NCBI RefSeq assembly: GCF_001941625.1
Contig: NZ_CP016076.1
Location: 1,550,001-1,614,000, forward strand
From: Actinoalloteichus fjordicus
Lineage (GTDB): Bacteria > Actinomycetota > Actinomycetes > Mycobacteriales > Pseudonocardiaceae
DNA: 64,000 nt
Reading direction: 5' to 3'
Below, piece by piece: positions 21,820 to 31,014 of this stretch. A program made the position numbers and the translations under genes. Positions within the stretch are counted from its first letter, which is position 1, and each line of letters starts with the position of its first letter. The notes beneath the pieces are model-generated. The model saw only the letters and a program-made list of their open reading frames with translations. It did no database searches and had not been told where the DNA came from.

Positions 21820-22617
21820 GCCCGAGCGGAGCCGCTCGCGCCGTCGAAGTCAGCGGCAGCGACCCGACCGGGGCGCTGCCTGCTGCTGCGCTGCCCGCCC
21901 ACGCCCGTCCACGCCCGGCCCCTTCGTCGTGCGGGGCCGGGCGTCGTGCGCTCTCTCGTGCTCTCCGCCTCCGGAGCGGCGGTCTGCCTTTTCGGCGCAG
22001 GCGTCGACGGCCGTGGTGCTGCGGCCGCAGAGCGTCCCGTTCGGCACGGCTCGAATCCGGTGTCCCCGATCATCCCTGGCCGCTCACTCGCTCGGGTGAG
22101 CCCGAAGCCACGCCTGCTCGGCGGTTCGCGCGCATTTCCGGGAAAAGGCGGTCTCGCGGTCCGGAACGTCCGTTTTTGTTGCGAACACGCAGTAGTCGGT
22201 TAATCACTCGACGGCGCAGCGTTGTCGACATTCCCGCCGATCTTTCCCGATCGTGTTAATACTGCTTTACGGCTGGTGAACGGCCTTCCTCGCACACTGC
22301 TCGGGGCGCCGGACGAAATCGTGAGGTCCGACACGGGGGCGAGCGCGCGGCCGATCGTGACCTAATAGTGACCCATATAGCACAGTGGTGGCGATCGTGT
22401 CAGGCAAACGGGTGAAATCGCTGGTAACCCACAGTTTGCGACTTGATCCGATGGCCGAATGACCGCCGTCACTTCCTATCTCGTTCGTATAACGCCACGC
22501 GTTACGGTCAGCGCCTACCTTTGACCGCACCAGGTGTCCCGCCTACGTTCGACACGCCGAGTCGCCGCAGCGTGACGACTCGCATCGTCCTGTCACCGAG
22601 TGGGGGAGCGGCCTTCC
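21820..22617 (+). promoter_or_regulatory. murA-ehuB intergenic region with AT-richer ehu control region
   Basis: 798 bases without a gene. It contains the murA terminator at 21911-21944. From about 22140 to 22520 base composition falls well below the surrounding GC level. Within it GTGACC occurs twice 11 bases apart (22357-22362 and 22368-22373) next to CCATATAG, a plausible regulator site one helical turn apart, and a GTTACGGTCAGCGCCTACCTTT stretch lies at about 22501-22522. These are candidate control elements of ehuBCDA. Confidence 0.5.
21911..21944 (+). terminator. Terminator after murA
   Basis: Perfect 12-bp stem ACGCCCGGCCCC (21911-21922) with GGGGCCGGGCGT (21933-21944) and a 10-base loop, about 90 bases downstream of the murA stop. 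No T-run. Confidence 0.75.
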
Positions 22618-23535
22618 GTGCTAGCTGCGAACGTCACCCGACGAAACTTCATACGAGGTGCCACCGGCGGCCTTCTGGCGGTCGGGCTCGGCGTCGGCGT
22701 CGCCGGGTGCAGCTCGATCGACCTCTCCACTGCGGGCGGTGGTGGCGATCTGCTCGATCAGTTGCGTGATCGCGGCAACGTCCGGATGGGATTCGCCAAC
22801 GAGACGCCCTTCGCCTACATCGATTCCGAGGGCGACCTGACCGGTCAGGCCGCCGAGGTCGGCAAGGAGATCTTCCGTCGACTCGGGGTCGACAGCTTCG
22901 TTCCGAAGCTCGCCGACTTCAGTTCGCTGATTCCCGGCCTCAACGCCGGGCTGTTCGACGTCATCTCCGCAGGCATGTACATCACGCCCGCCCGCTGTGA
23001 ACAGATCTTGTTCACCAACCCCGACTACAACGCGCCTTACGCCTTCCTGGTCCCCGAGGGCAATCCCTTGGGCCTCACCACGCTGGAGGACGTCGTGGCC
23101 AATCCCGACGTCGTGCTCGGCGTGATCGTCGGCGGCGTGGAGGAGTCGGTCGCCACCGGCGTGGGCGTCCCCTCGGATCAGATCGTGGTCTTCCCCGATC
23201 AGGTCTCCGGCATCGACGGCGTCGCCGCCGGGCGGGCCGACGCCTTCCTTCTCTCCACCCTCTCGTTGCGCTCGGCGTTGGGCGGCAGACCCGACTCCGG
23301 GCTGGAGCTGTCCGAGCCGCCCTTCATTCCGACGGTCGACGGCGTCGACCAGAACGGTGCGGGCGGGTTCGGCTTCCGGCTGGGCGAGGCGAACATCGTC
23401 GAGTCCTTCAACAGTGAGCTGGCGACCCTCAAGAGCGAGGGTCTGCTCCTGCCGATCGTGGAGCCCTTCGGCTTCACCGAGGACGAGATGACGGACCTGA
23501 CCGCCGAAGAACTGTGCCAGGCACCGTTGGCCTGA
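22618..23535 (+). CDS. ehuB: Ectoine/hydroxyectoine ABC transporter substrate-binding lipoprotein
   Basis: 305 residues. The N-terminus has a Tat motif (T-R8-R9-N-F-I) and a lipobox VAGC with C31 as the lipidated residue, so it is exported folded and anchored outside the membrane. The rest is an SBP family 3 domain; the segment around SAGMYITPARCEQILFTNP and FLVPEGNPLGL is characteristic of EhuB. The GTG at 22618 is chosen because GGGGGAG (22602-22608) is well spaced and the Tat signal follows directly. It is first in the ehuBCDA operon. Ligand specificity (ectoines rather than polar amino acids) is by family resemblance. Confidence 0.87.
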   Translation: MLAANVTRRNFIRGATGGLLAVGLGVGVAGCSSIDLSTAGGGGDLLDQLRDRGNVRMGFANETPFAYIDSEGDLTGQAAEVGKEIFRRLGVDSFVPKLADFSSLIPGLNAGLFDVISAGMYITPARCEQILFTNPDYNAPYAFLVPEGNPLGLTTLEDVVANPDVVLGVIVGGVEESVATGVGVPSDQIVVFPDQVSGIDGVAAGRADAFLLSTLSLRSALGGRPDSGLELSEPPFIPTVDGVDQNGAGGFGFRLGEANIVESFNSELATLKSEGLLLPIVEPFGFTEDEMTDLTAEELCQAPLA

Positions 23536-23553
23536 CCGGAAGGAGTTGCCCCG

Positions 23554-24252
23554 TTGTCTCCGGGACTCTGGCAATACATGATCGAGGGGCTGGTGGTCAC
23601 CCTCCAGCTCACGGTCTTCGGTGCCCTGCTCGGCCTCGTCTTCGCGTTCGCCGCCGGGCTCGCTCGGGTGAGCAGGAAGAAGTTCCTCCGCGCGCTGGGT
23701 TTCCTCTACACCGAGACCTTCCGCGGGATGTCGGCCCTGATCGTGTTGTTCTGGCTGATCTTCGTGATGCCTCGGTTCGGCTACCAGCTGGCACCGTTGT
23801 TCGCAGGCGTCCTCGCCCTGGCACTGAACATCGGCGCCTACGGCGCTGAGGTGGTGCGCGGTGCGATCCGCGCGATCCCGCAGAGCCAGCTCGAGGCCGC
23901 CACGGCCCTGAACTTCACCCCGTGGCAGCGGACCCGCAAGGTCGTGCTGCCGCAGGCGATCGTCGCGATGATCCCCGCCTTCAGCAACAACCTCATCGAA
24001 CTGCTCAAGGCCAGCGCGCTGGTGTCGATCGTCTACCTCTCCGACCTGACCTTCGGCGCGCAGCTCGTCCGGGCCTCGACGCAGAACACCGCAGGCGTGT
24101 TCGGCGGCCTGCTGGTCGCCTACGGGGTCATCGCGTTGATCTTCACCGTGTTGATGCGCTTTCTGGAACGACGGGCCGCCGCATCGCTCGGCCGGACGGT
24201 TCCGCCCGGCATGATCGCCCGCATCTTCCGCAGGACGGAGGCCTCGGCATGA
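23554..24252 (+). CDS. ehuC: Ectoine/hydroxyectoine ABC transporter permease
   Basis: 232 residues, polar amino-acid type (HisMQ) permease with about five membrane segments. The EAA loop that contacts the ATPase is visible as GAIRAIPQSQLEAATALNFTPW followed by VVLPQAI. The TTG at 23554 has AAGGAG 8 bases upstream; the ATG at 23578 is a weaker alternative. It starts 18 bases after ehuB and overlaps ehuD by 4 bases (ATGA). Confidence 0.87.
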   Translation: MSPGLWQYMIEGLVVTLQLTVFGALLGLVFAFAAGLARVSRKKFLRALGFLYTETFRGMSALIVLFWLIFVMPRFGYQLAPLFAGVLALALNIGAYGAEVVRGAIRAIPQSQLEAATALNFTPWQRTRKVVLPQAIVAMIPAFSNNLIELLKASALVSIVYLSDLTFGAQLVRASTQNTAGVFGGLLVAYGVIALIFTVLMRFLERRAAASLGRTVPPGMIARIFRRTEASA

Positions 24253-24914
24253 CCGGATGGAACTGGGACGTGTTCTGGGACTCGGTCCCTGCCCTGTTGG
24301 ACGGGCTCGTCGTGGCGTTGCAGGCGACGGTGCTCGGGTATCTGATCGCGCTCGTCCTCGGCCTCGGGTTCGCTCTGCTGCGACGCAGCACGAAGCTGTG
24401 GATCAGTGTTCCCGCGTCGATCGTCATCGAGTTCATCCGCTCCACCCCGTTGCTGGTGCAGCTCTTCTTCCTGTTCTACGTGCTGCCCGAGGTGGGCATC
24501 AGCTTCTCCACCCTGACGACCGCCGCGATCGGACTCGGCGTGCACTACGCCACGTACGTGTCGGAGGTCTACCGCTCGGGCATCGACGGCGTGCCCGTCG
24601 GCCAGTGGGAGGCGGCGCGAGCACTGAACCTGCCGGTCAGGCGGACCTGGACCAGCGTGATCCTGCCGCAGGCCCTGCCTCGGGCGATGCCTGCGCTGGC
24701 CAACTACGTGATCGCGATGTTCAAGGACACGCCGACGCTCGTCGCCATCACCGTGGTCGAGATGCTGACCGTGGCCCGTGCGATCGGCTCCGAGACGTTC
24801 CTCTACGCGGAGCCGATCACCATGGCCGGAATCCTCTACCTGGTGACCGCACTCGTGATGTCCTGGCTCGCCAGGATCCTGGAACGCCGATTCGGTCAGG
24901 TCCGAGCCGCGTGA
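24249..24914 (+). CDS. ehuD: Ectoine/hydroxyectoine ABC transporter permease
   Basis: 221 residues, second permease of the importer. IEFIRSTPLLVQLFFLFYVLP and the EAA loop SGIDGVPVGQWEAARALNL followed by ILPQALPRAMPALANY are typical of the HisMQ family. The start ATG at 24249 overlaps the ehuC stop (ATGA), so translation is coupled. Confidence 0.87.
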   Translation: MTGWNWDVFWDSVPALLDGLVVALQATVLGYLIALVLGLGFALLRRSTKLWISVPASIVIEFIRSTPLLVQLFFLFYVLPEVGISFSTLTTAAIGLGVHYATYVSEVYRSGIDGVPVGQWEAARALNLPVRRTWTSVILPQALPRAMPALANYVIAMFKDTPTLVAITVVEMLTVARAIGSETFLYAEPITMAGILYLVTALVMSWLARILERRFGQVRAA

Positions 24915-24946
24915 CCGGCGGAAAGAATGAGAAGGGGAGCAAGCCG

Positions 24947-25762
24947 ATGACCGAGGCGACCAGCGCCGTGGCCGAGAAGGGCCCGAAGCAGGCCGACTTC
25001 ATCCGGTTCGACGACATCAGCAAGCGCTTCGGCAAGAACGTGGTGCTCGACGACCTCTCGTTCTCCGTGGGAGCGGGCGAGCGGGTCACGCTGATCGGGC
25101 CGAGCGGATCGGGCAAGACGACGATCCTGCGGATGTTGATGACCCTGCTCAAGCCGGACAGCGGCACCATCAAGGTCGGCGAGGACTACCTCTTCCACGA
25201 GGAGCGCAACGGCAGCCTCGCCCCGGCGAGCGAGGCGCACATCCGCAAGGTGCGCGGCCGGATCACCATGGTGTTCCAGCAGTACAACCTGTTTCCGAAC
25301 ATGCGGGTGCTGCGCAACGTCACCGAGGCTCCGGTGCACGTCCTGGGCAAGTCCAAGGACGAGGCCGAGGAGCGGGCCAGGGAACTGCTGGACATGGTGG
25401 GGCTGGGCGACAAGGTCTCCGCCTACCCCTCGCAGCTCTCCGGCGGGCAGCAGCAGCGGGTGGCCATCGCCCGTGCGCTGGCGATGGACCCGGACATCCT
25501 GCTGCTGGACGAGGTCACCTCGGCGCTGGACCCGGAGCTGGCGGCCGAGGTGCTGGACGTGCTGCGTGACGTCGCCAGGTCCAGCGACATCACCATGCTG
25601 TGCGTGACGCACGCGATGAAGTTCGCCAGGGACGTCTCCAACCGCGTGCTGATGTTCGACGCGGGCCGGATCATCGAAGCGGCGCCGCCTGCCGAGATCT
25701 TCGACGAGCCCAAGCAGGAGCGGACCCAGAAGTTCCTCCAGTCGGTGCTCGCCGAGAGCTGA
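24947..25762 (+). CDS. ehuA: Ectoine/hydroxyectoine ABC transporter ATP-binding protein
   Basis: 271 residues. Walker A G51-PSGSGK-T58, a Q-loop in VFQQYNLFPNMRVLRNV, the ABC signature LSGGQQQR, Walker B ILLLDEVTSALD and the H-loop VTHAMKFA are all in place. The ATG at 24947 has GAAGGGGAG 7-8 bases upstream; an in-frame GTG at 24911 overlapping the ehuD stop is possible and would add 12 residues. Last gene of ehuBCDA; the ectD/usehA-type catabolic genes are not in this window. Confidence 0.88.
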   Translation: MTEATSAVAEKGPKQADFIRFDDISKRFGKNVVLDDLSFSVGAGERVTLIGPSGSGKTTILRMLMTLLKPDSGTIKVGEDYLFHEERNGSLAPASEAHIRKVRGRITMVFQQYNLFPNMRVLRNVTEAPVHVLGKSKDEAEERARELLDMVGLGDKVSAYPSQLSGGQQQRVAIARALAMDPDILLLDEVTSALDPELAAEVLDVLRDVARSSDITMLCVTHAMKFARDVSNRVLMFDAGRIIEAAPPAEIFDEPKQERTQKFLQSVLAES

Positions 25763-25814
25763 TCAGACGACGGTCGACGGACCGATCGGATGCCGGGGAG
25801 AACACACTCTTCCC

Positions 25815-25877
25815 GGCGTCCGGCGTCCGGCGTCCGGCGTCCGGCGTCCGGCGTCCGGCGTCCGGCGTCCGGCGTCC
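25815..25877. repeat. Nine perfect tandem copies of heptanucleotide GGCGTCC
   Basis: Nine uninterrupted head-to-tail copies of GGCGTCC occupy 63 bases between the ehuA stop and the convergent Nudix gene. The flanks on either side do not continue the repeat. Seven is not a multiple of three, so the array cannot be a neutral coding repeat and it lies outside genes. It is a simple sequence repeat likely to vary in copy number by slippage. Confidence 0.97.
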
Positions 25878-25951
25878 GCTACCGCGTCGCGGCCTGCTGC
25901 CGCAGGCGTGCCGTGCCCGACCGCCGTGTTCTGACCGGTTGTCGGGACGGC

Positions 25952-26542
25952 TCACTCCGGTCGATCGGTGCGGCTCACCGGCAGCCCGTCGCTCGATGCG
26001 GGCATTACGCCTGCCCGCCGGTCGTGCAGCAGCAGCAGCGCGTACGCCGCGATCGATTGCGCATCGGTGATCAGCCCTTCGGCGATCATCTGTTCGAACT
26101 CCGTCCGGGTGAACCACCCGCCTCGCATGTCCTGTTCCTCGTGCTCGCGCTGCGCCTCGCCCTCGGTCAGCTCGGTCGCGAGATACACCCGCCCGCGCTG
26201 ACTGGAGTGGCCCGGCGCCACGTCGAGCAGGCCGATCTCCACCATGCTGGCCGCGCGAAGCCCCGTCTCCTCCCGCAGCTCCCGCTCGGCGAGCACCGCC
26301 TGCTCCACCACTGCACGGTCCGGCGCCGTGCCCTGCGGGAACTCCCAGCGTCGGAGGCCGAGCGGATAGCGGAACTGCTCGACCAGGTGCAGCCGGTCCC
26401 CGTCCGCCGGGATGATCAACGCGTAGTTCGGCTTGTCCACGACGCCGTACGTGCCCGCCGAGCCGTCCTGTCGCCGGATCGCATCCTCGCGGACCGTCAT
26501 CCACGGATTGGCGTACACCTGCCGGGAACTCACCGTCTCCAT
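25952..26542 (-). CDS. Nudix hydrolase (ADP-sugar/NDP-X pyrophosphatase-like)
   Basis: 196 residues. A Nudix domain spans about 30-165 with the core box AERELREETGLRA, and WEFPQGTA before it. The upstream glutamate of the canonical box is displaced (two extra residues between the box glycine and REL), so the fit is slightly divergent. The layout YALIIPADGDRLHLVEQFRYPLGLRRWEFPQG resembles ADP-ribose pyrophosphatases. Substrate unknown. ATG at 26542. Convergent with ehuA and separated from it by the heptanucleotide array. Confidence 0.85.
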   Translation of the reverse strand: METVSSRQVYANPWMTVREDAIRRQDGSAGTYGVVDKPNYALIIPADGDRLHLVEQFRYPLGLRRWEFPQGTAPDRAVVEQAVLAERELREETGLRAASMVEIGLLDVAPGHSSQRGRVYLATELTEGEAQREHEEQDMRGGWFTRTEFEQMIAEGLITDAQSIAAYALLLLHDRRAGVMPASSDGLPVSRTDRPE

Positions 26543-26696
26543 GCCGACAGATGATGCCGCACCCGGGAGTGGTTCCCCGGCGGGGTTTCCACGGGCGGGT
26601 GATCGATCGTCGCCATGGCGTGATGTTGCTGGTGGTCGCGATCGGCTGCCGGTACGCAGGAGGTGACGTGTTGATCAGCTCGGGAGGAGACGACAG

Positions 26697-27986
26697 ATGG
26701 TGCACCACGATCGGCGGCGCTGGGCCGCCTGTGTGAGCGCGGTGACGGTCGGGCTGATGATCGGCACGGCGTCGGTCGGCACGGCGGCCCCGGACACTGG
26801 AGGCGGGGGGACGACGTCGGCGTCGGCGATCCCGACCGGGACGGGCGCAGCGGCCGAGGCAGGCGGGTCGGGCACCGGCCTCGACGAGGAGCGGGGCGGT
26901 ATCCGCGCGGCGGCCAGCCCGACGGCGATCCGAGGCAGCTACCTGGTGGTGCTGCCCGACACGCTGGCGCCCGAATCGGTGCGCACCGCCGTCGACTCCC
27001 TGATCGCCGTCTACGGCGGGAAGCTGCGGCACACCTTCGAGCACTCCGTGCGCGGCTTCTCCGTCGAGCTCGACCAGGTCGCCGCCCGCCTGCTCGCCGC
27101 CGATCCGGCCGTCGCCTTCGTCGAACAGAACCAGACCGTCTCCCTCACCGACACCCAGCTCGACCCCACGTGGGGTCTCGACCGGATCGATCAGCGGGAG
27201 CTGCCGCTCGACCAGTCCTACACCTATGGCAACACGGCCCTCTCGGTGAACGCCTACGTGATCGACACCGGTGTCCAGCCGACGCACGTCGAGTTCGACG
27301 GCCGGGCCGTCGCCGCCTTCGACGCGATCGGCGACGGTCGGGACGGGGCGGACTGCAACGGCCACGGCACCCATGTGGCGGGCACGATCGGCGGCACCGA
27401 ATACGGCGTCGCCAAGGAGGTCGCCATTCAGGGCGTGCGGGTCCTCGACTGCGGGGGCTCGGGCACCATCGAGGGCGTGCTCCAGGGCATCGAGTGGGTC
27501 ACCGCGAACGCCGAGGCGCCCTCGGTGGCGAACATGAGCCTGGGCGGCGGCGTCTCGGAGGCGCTGGACGCGGCGGTCGCCGAGTCGATCGCCAGCGGCA
27601 TCACCTACGTGGTCGCGGCGGGCAACGACAATGAGGACGCCTGCAACGCCTCGCCCGCGAGGACGCCTACCGCGCTGACCGTGGCCGCCTCCGACGACGC
27701 GGACGTCCGGGCGAGCTTCTCCAACCTCGGCGAGTGCGTCGACCTGTTCGCCCCCGGCGTGGACATCACCTCGGCGTGGATCGGCGCCGATGACGCGATC
27801 AACACGATCAACGGAACCTCGATGGCCTCGCCGCACGTCGCGGGCGCGGTGGCGCTCTATCTGGAGGCCGACCCGGACGCGACGCCGGGCGAGGTCGCCG
27901 CCGTGACCCTCTCGTGGACCACCAGCGACGTGATCACGGACGCGGGCGAGGGCACGCCGAACCGGCTGCTCTACACCGGCGGCTGA
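26697..27986 (+). CDS. Secreted subtilisin-like serine protease (S8) with inhibitor-I9 propeptide
   Basis: 429 residues. Signal peptide about 1-31 (basic RRR then hydrophobic), Gly/Ser/Thr-rich linker, an I9 propeptide at about 76-146 (GSYLVVLPD...FVEQNQTVSL), then the peptidase domain. The catalytic triad is D190 (YVIDTGV), H223 (GHGTHVAG) and S375 (GTSMASPH); the oxyanion Asn is in AAGNDNEDA. This is the proteinase-K/aqualysin-like type of streptomycetes. The ATG at 26697 follows GGGAGGAGACGACAG. Confidence 0.94.
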   Translation: MVHHDRRRWAACVSAVTVGLMIGTASVGTAAPDTGGGGTTSASAIPTGTGAAAEAGGSGTGLDEERGGIRAAASPTAIRGSYLVVLPDTLAPESVRTAVDSLIAVYGGKLRHTFEHSVRGFSVELDQVAARLLAADPAVAFVEQNQTVSLTDTQLDPTWGLDRIDQRELPLDQSYTYGNTALSVNAYVIDTGVQPTHVEFDGRAVAAFDAIGDGRDGADCNGHGTHVAGTIGGTEYGVAKEVAIQGVRVLDCGGSGTIEGVLQGIEWVTANAEAPSVANMSLGGGVSEALDAAVAESIASGITYVVAAGNDNEDACNASPARTPTALTVAASDDADVRASFSNLGECVDLFAPGVDITSAWIGADDAINTINGTSMASPHVAGAVALYLEADPDATPGEVAAVTLSWTTSDVITDAGEGTPNRLLYTGG

Positions 27987-28065
27987 CCAGCGCACGTCGG
28001 CTGGCGTCGCCGCCGTGTGACGGGGCGTCGGCCGACGAACGATCGCCTTCTCTACGCTGTGCCGC

Positions 28066-28725
28066 GTGCGTCTCGTCATCGCTCGCTGTCAGGTCGACTA
28101 CGTCGGCAGGCTCACCGCCCATCTTCCGATGGCCAATCGGCTGCTTCTGATCAAGGCAGACGGGTCGGTGTCGGTGCACTCCGACGACCGGGCCTACAAG
28201 CCGCTCAACTGGATGAGTCCGCCCTGCTGGCTGATCGAGGACCCGGACATCTGGACCGTGCAGAACAAGGCGGGCGAGCGGGTCGTGATCACCATCGACG
28301 AGGTGCTGCACGACAGCAGGCACGAACTGGGCGTCGAACCGGGGCTGGTCAAGGACGGCGTGGAGGCCCACCTCCAGGAGTTGCTGGCCGAGCACGTCGC
28401 CACCCTGGGCGACGGCTGGACCCTGGTGCGTCGGGAGTTCCCGACGGCGATCGGTCCCGTCGACCTGATGTGCCGCGACGCGGGCGGCGCCTCGGTGGCC
28501 GTCGAGATCAAGCGGCGGGGCGAGATCGACGGCGTCGAACAGCTCACGCGCTACCTCGAACTGCTCAATCGCGACCCACTGCTCGCCCCGGTGCGGGGCA
28601 TCTTCGCGGCGCAGCAGATCCGGCCACAGGCCAGGACGCTGGCCGAGGACCGAGGCATTCGTTGCGTCGTCCTGGACTACGACGCCCTGCGGGGCATCGA
28701 GCCGGACGAGTTCCGCCTCTTCTGA
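28066..28725 (+). CDS. nucS: Mismatch-specific endonuclease NucS/EndoMS
   Basis: 219 residues. NucS cuts both strands at G-T, G-G and T-T mismatches and underlies the MutS/MutL-free mismatch repair of actinobacteria. The N-terminal DNA-binding domain ([21 protein letters not shown]) is followed by a RecB-like nuclease domain with D133 (GPVDLM) and E147-x-K149 (VEIKRRG). The C-terminal EFRLF is a likely sliding-clamp-binding peptide. GTG at 28066, with TACGCT (28053-28058) 7 bases upstream: a leaderless start. Confidence 0.95.
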   Translation: MRLVIARCQVDYVGRLTAHLPMANRLLLIKADGSVSVHSDDRAYKPLNWMSPPCWLIEDPDIWTVQNKAGERVVITIDEVLHDSRHELGVEPGLVKDGVEAHLQELLAEHVATLGDGWTLVRREFPTAIGPVDLMCRDAGGASVAVEIKRRGEIDGVEQLTRYLELLNRDPLLAPVRGIFAAQQIRPQARTLAEDRGIRCVVLDYDALRGIEPDEFRLF

Positions 28726-28780
28726 CACCGGCCTTCTCCGGCCGCCACCGACACCCAGACTGACGTCGCACGCGCGCGTG

Positions 28781-28809
28781 CGAGACCGGCTCCGCTCGAG
28801 CCGGTCTCG
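28781..28809. terminator. Terminator between nucS and the symporter gene
   Basis: Perfect 12-bp stem CGAGACCGGCTC (28781-28792) with GAGCCGGTCTCG (28798-28809), 5-base loop CGCTC. It lies 56 bases after the nucS stop. Confidence 0.75.
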
Positions 28810-28918
28810 GCCGCGTCCGATGGCAGAGCGGTTCATCTCGCTCCGGGTTAGTCTTCTGCGAGACAGCCCTGCGACGTTCCGGGCGCGTCGAGTGTTCACC
28901 CGTCGAGAGGTGGCTTCG

Positions 28919-30595
28919 GTGATTCTTGCGCAAGAGACGCTGCGCCTGAATGCGGGTCCGGTGGACTACGCGCTGATCGCCGTCTACTTCGTACTCGTCT
29001 TGTTGATCGGTTATCTCGCACGGCGTTCGGTGTCGACCAGTCTGGACTTCTTCCTCTCCGGTCGGTCACTACCCGCGTGGGTGACAGGACTTGCGTTCAT
29101 CTCGGCGAACCTCGGCGCGATCGAGATCATCGGAATGTCGGCCAACGGCGCCCAGTACGGGATGCCGACGATGCACTACTACTGGATCGGCGCCATTCCG
29201 GCGATGGTGTTCCTCGGCATCGTCATGATGCCGTTCTACTACGGCTCCAAGGTGCGCAGTGTTCCCGAGTATCTGCGCCGTCGTTTCGGCAAGGGTGCTC
29301 ATCTGGTCAACGCGCTCAGCTTCGCCGCCGCCCAGGTGCTGATCGCGGGCGTCAATCTCTTCGCCCTGGCGCTCGTGATCAACGTGTTGCTCGGCTGGCC
29401 CATCTGGGTGTCGGTCGTCGTCGCGGCGGCGGTGGTGCTCAGCTACACCACCCTCGGCGGCCTGTCGGCGGCCGTCTACAACGAGGTCCTCCAGTTCTTC
29501 GTGATCGTCGCCGCCCTGTTGCCACTGACCATCGTCGGTCTCATCCAGGTCGGCGGCTGGCAGGGGTTGACCGATCGGGTCGCGGCCGAGGCGGGGCGGC
29601 AACAGCTCGCCGCCTGGCCGGGAACCGAGCTGACGGGCTTCGGCAGCTCCTTCCTCAGCACGTTGGGAATCGTGTTCGGCCTCGGTTTCGTGCTCTCCTT
29701 CGGATACTGGACGACGAACTTCGTCGAGGTACAGCGAGCCATGTCGGCATCCAGCATGTCGGCGGCCCGTCGTACGCCGTTGATCGGCGCGTATCCGAAG
29801 ATGTTCATTCCGTTCGTGGTGGTGATCCCCGGCATGATCGCCGGTGTGCTCTCCCCGCAGCTCGCCACGTTGAAGGCGGGCGGCGAGAGCGAGTTGACCT
29901 ATAACGACACGCTGTCGGTCCTGATGCGTGATCTCCTGCCCAACGGCATCCTCGGGGTGGCGATCACCGGTCTGCTCGCCGCGTTCATGGCGGGCATGGC
30001 GGCCAACATCAGCGCGTTCAACACGGTGTTCACCTATGACCTCTGGCAGACCTATATTCGTCGTGATCGACCCGACGGCTACTATCTCAAGATCGGCCGT
30101 CGAGCAACGGTGATGGGTACGATCATCGCGATCGGAACTGCATTCATCGCAGCGGGCTACAGCAACATCATGGATTACATTCAGCAGCTCTTCTCCTTCT
30201 TCAACGCACCATTGTTCGCCACCTTCATCTTGGCCATGTTCTGGAAGCGGATGACACCGGCCGCAGGCTGGATCGGCCTCGTCTCGGGCACCGCAGCCGC
30301 CATCACGGTCTCGGTCCTGGCGGAGACGGGGGTGTGGGACCTGCCGGGTCAGGGCGCGAGCTTCCTCGGGGCGGGTGCCGCGTTCGTCGTCGACGTCGTC
30401 GTCAGCGTGGTCGTCACGATGCTGACCCGCCCAAAGCCGGAGACGGAGCTGGTGGGGCTGGTCTGGAGCCTGACGCCCAAGGCCGATCGCACGCACTCCA
30501 CGACCGGGCGGGACGCGGGCTGGTACCGCTCTCCCGCGCTGCTGGGCGGCGGCGCCCTGGTGCTGGTCGCGATCCTGAACGTCATCTTCGGCTGA
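28919..30595 (+). CDS. Sodium:solute symporter (SSS family)
   Basis: About 558 residues with 13-14 membrane segments. SSS-family landmarks: DFFLSGRSLPAWVTGLAFISANLGAIEIIGMSANG near the N-terminus, then GVNLFALALVINVLLGWP, YNEVLQFFVIVAALLPL and AAFMAGMAANISAFNTVFTYDLWQTYI. The closest subfamily by eye is the sodium/sugar (SglT/YidK-like) group, but substrate cannot be told. The GTG at 28919 is chosen because GAGAGG (28905-28910) is 8 bases upstream; the frame is open to 28778 but that part reads as leader. A small membrane protein gene follows and is probably its partner. Confidence 0.9.
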   Translation: MILAQETLRLNAGPVDYALIAVYFVLVLLIGYLARRSVSTSLDFFLSGRSLPAWVTGLAFISANLGAIEIIGMSANGAQYGMPTMHYYWIGAIPAMVFLGIVMMPFYYGSKVRSVPEYLRRRFGKGAHLVNALSFAAAQVLIAGVNLFALALVINVLLGWPIWVSVVVAAAVVLSYTTLGGLSAAVYNEVLQFFVIVAALLPLTIVGLIQVGGWQGLTDRVAAEAGRQQLAAWPGTELTGFGSSFLSTLGIVFGLGFVLSFGYWTTNFVEVQRAMSASSMSAARRTPLIGAYPKMFIPFVVVIPGMIAGVLSPQLATLKAGGESELTYNDTLSVLMRDLLPNGILGVAITGLLAAFMAGMAANISAFNTVFTYDLWQTYIRRDRPDGYYLKIGRRATVMGTIIAIGTAFIAAGYSNIMDYIQQLFSFFNAPLFATFILAMFWKRMTPAAGWIGLVSGTAAAITVSVLAETGVWDLPGQGASFLGAGAAFVVDVVVSVVVTMLTRPKPETELVGLVWSLTPKADRTHSTTGRDAGWYRSPALLGGGALVLVAILNVIFG

Positions 30596-30641
30596 CCGTC
30601 GGCGTCCGTCGAGCGGACGACTATTCGTGAGGAGGACGCCC

Positions 30642-30929
30642 ATGGCCGAGCACCACGCGCGGTCGGCACAGGCCCATCGGGGCGCCGGGCTGTTCGACCT
30701 CCGGTGGATCCTGGCCTTGCTGTTCGTCCTCTACGGCGGGGTGCTCACCGTGCTCGGCGTCGGCTTCACGACGGACGAGGACCTGGCGAAGGCGGCGGGG
30801 GTCGCCATCAATCTGTGGGCAGGCCTGGCGATGCTGTTGGTGGCCGCGCTCTTCGCCCTGTGGGCCAGACTGCGTCCCGTCGTGGTGGACCCTCGGTTGA
30901 TTGATCGCGGAGATGACGACAATCCGTGA
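30642..30929 (+). CDS. Small two-helix membrane protein linked to the symporter
   Basis: 95 residues: RGAGLFDLRWILALLFVLYGGVLTVLGVG forms the first membrane helix and INLWAGLAMLLVAALFALWARLRPV the second, with an acidic C-terminus. The ATG at 30642 has GAGGAGG 8 bases upstream and the gene starts 46 bases after the symporter stop. Small proteins of this shape commonly accompany SSS symporter genes; a subunit or stabilising role is inferred. Confidence 0.75.
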   Translation: MAEHHARSAQAHRGAGLFDLRWILALLFVLYGGVLTVLGVGFTTDEDLAKAAGVAINLWAGLAMLLVAALFALWARLRPVVVDPRLIDRGDDDNP

Positions 30930-31014
30930 GGGTTGCGCTCCGCAGGGCGACGACCGTCTGAGGGATTGTCTGTTGCTACCTCACTGACCGGTGACTGGCG
31001 CTACCGTGCTGTCC

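Noticed and set aside
22029-22075. tRNA-like GGCTCGAATCC stretch after murA
   Set aside because: The T-stem pairs at only three of five positions and no matching acceptor arm is found upstream; not a tRNA.
21820-22600. Expected rRNA operon after murA (as in mycobacteria)
   Set aside because: No 16S sequence or tRNA is present before the ehu genes.
25790-26554. Frames with repeated ASGVRRP peptides around the heptanucleotide array
   Set aside because: The peptide repeats are only the translation of the 7-bp DNA repeat and the frames run antisense to the Nudix gene.
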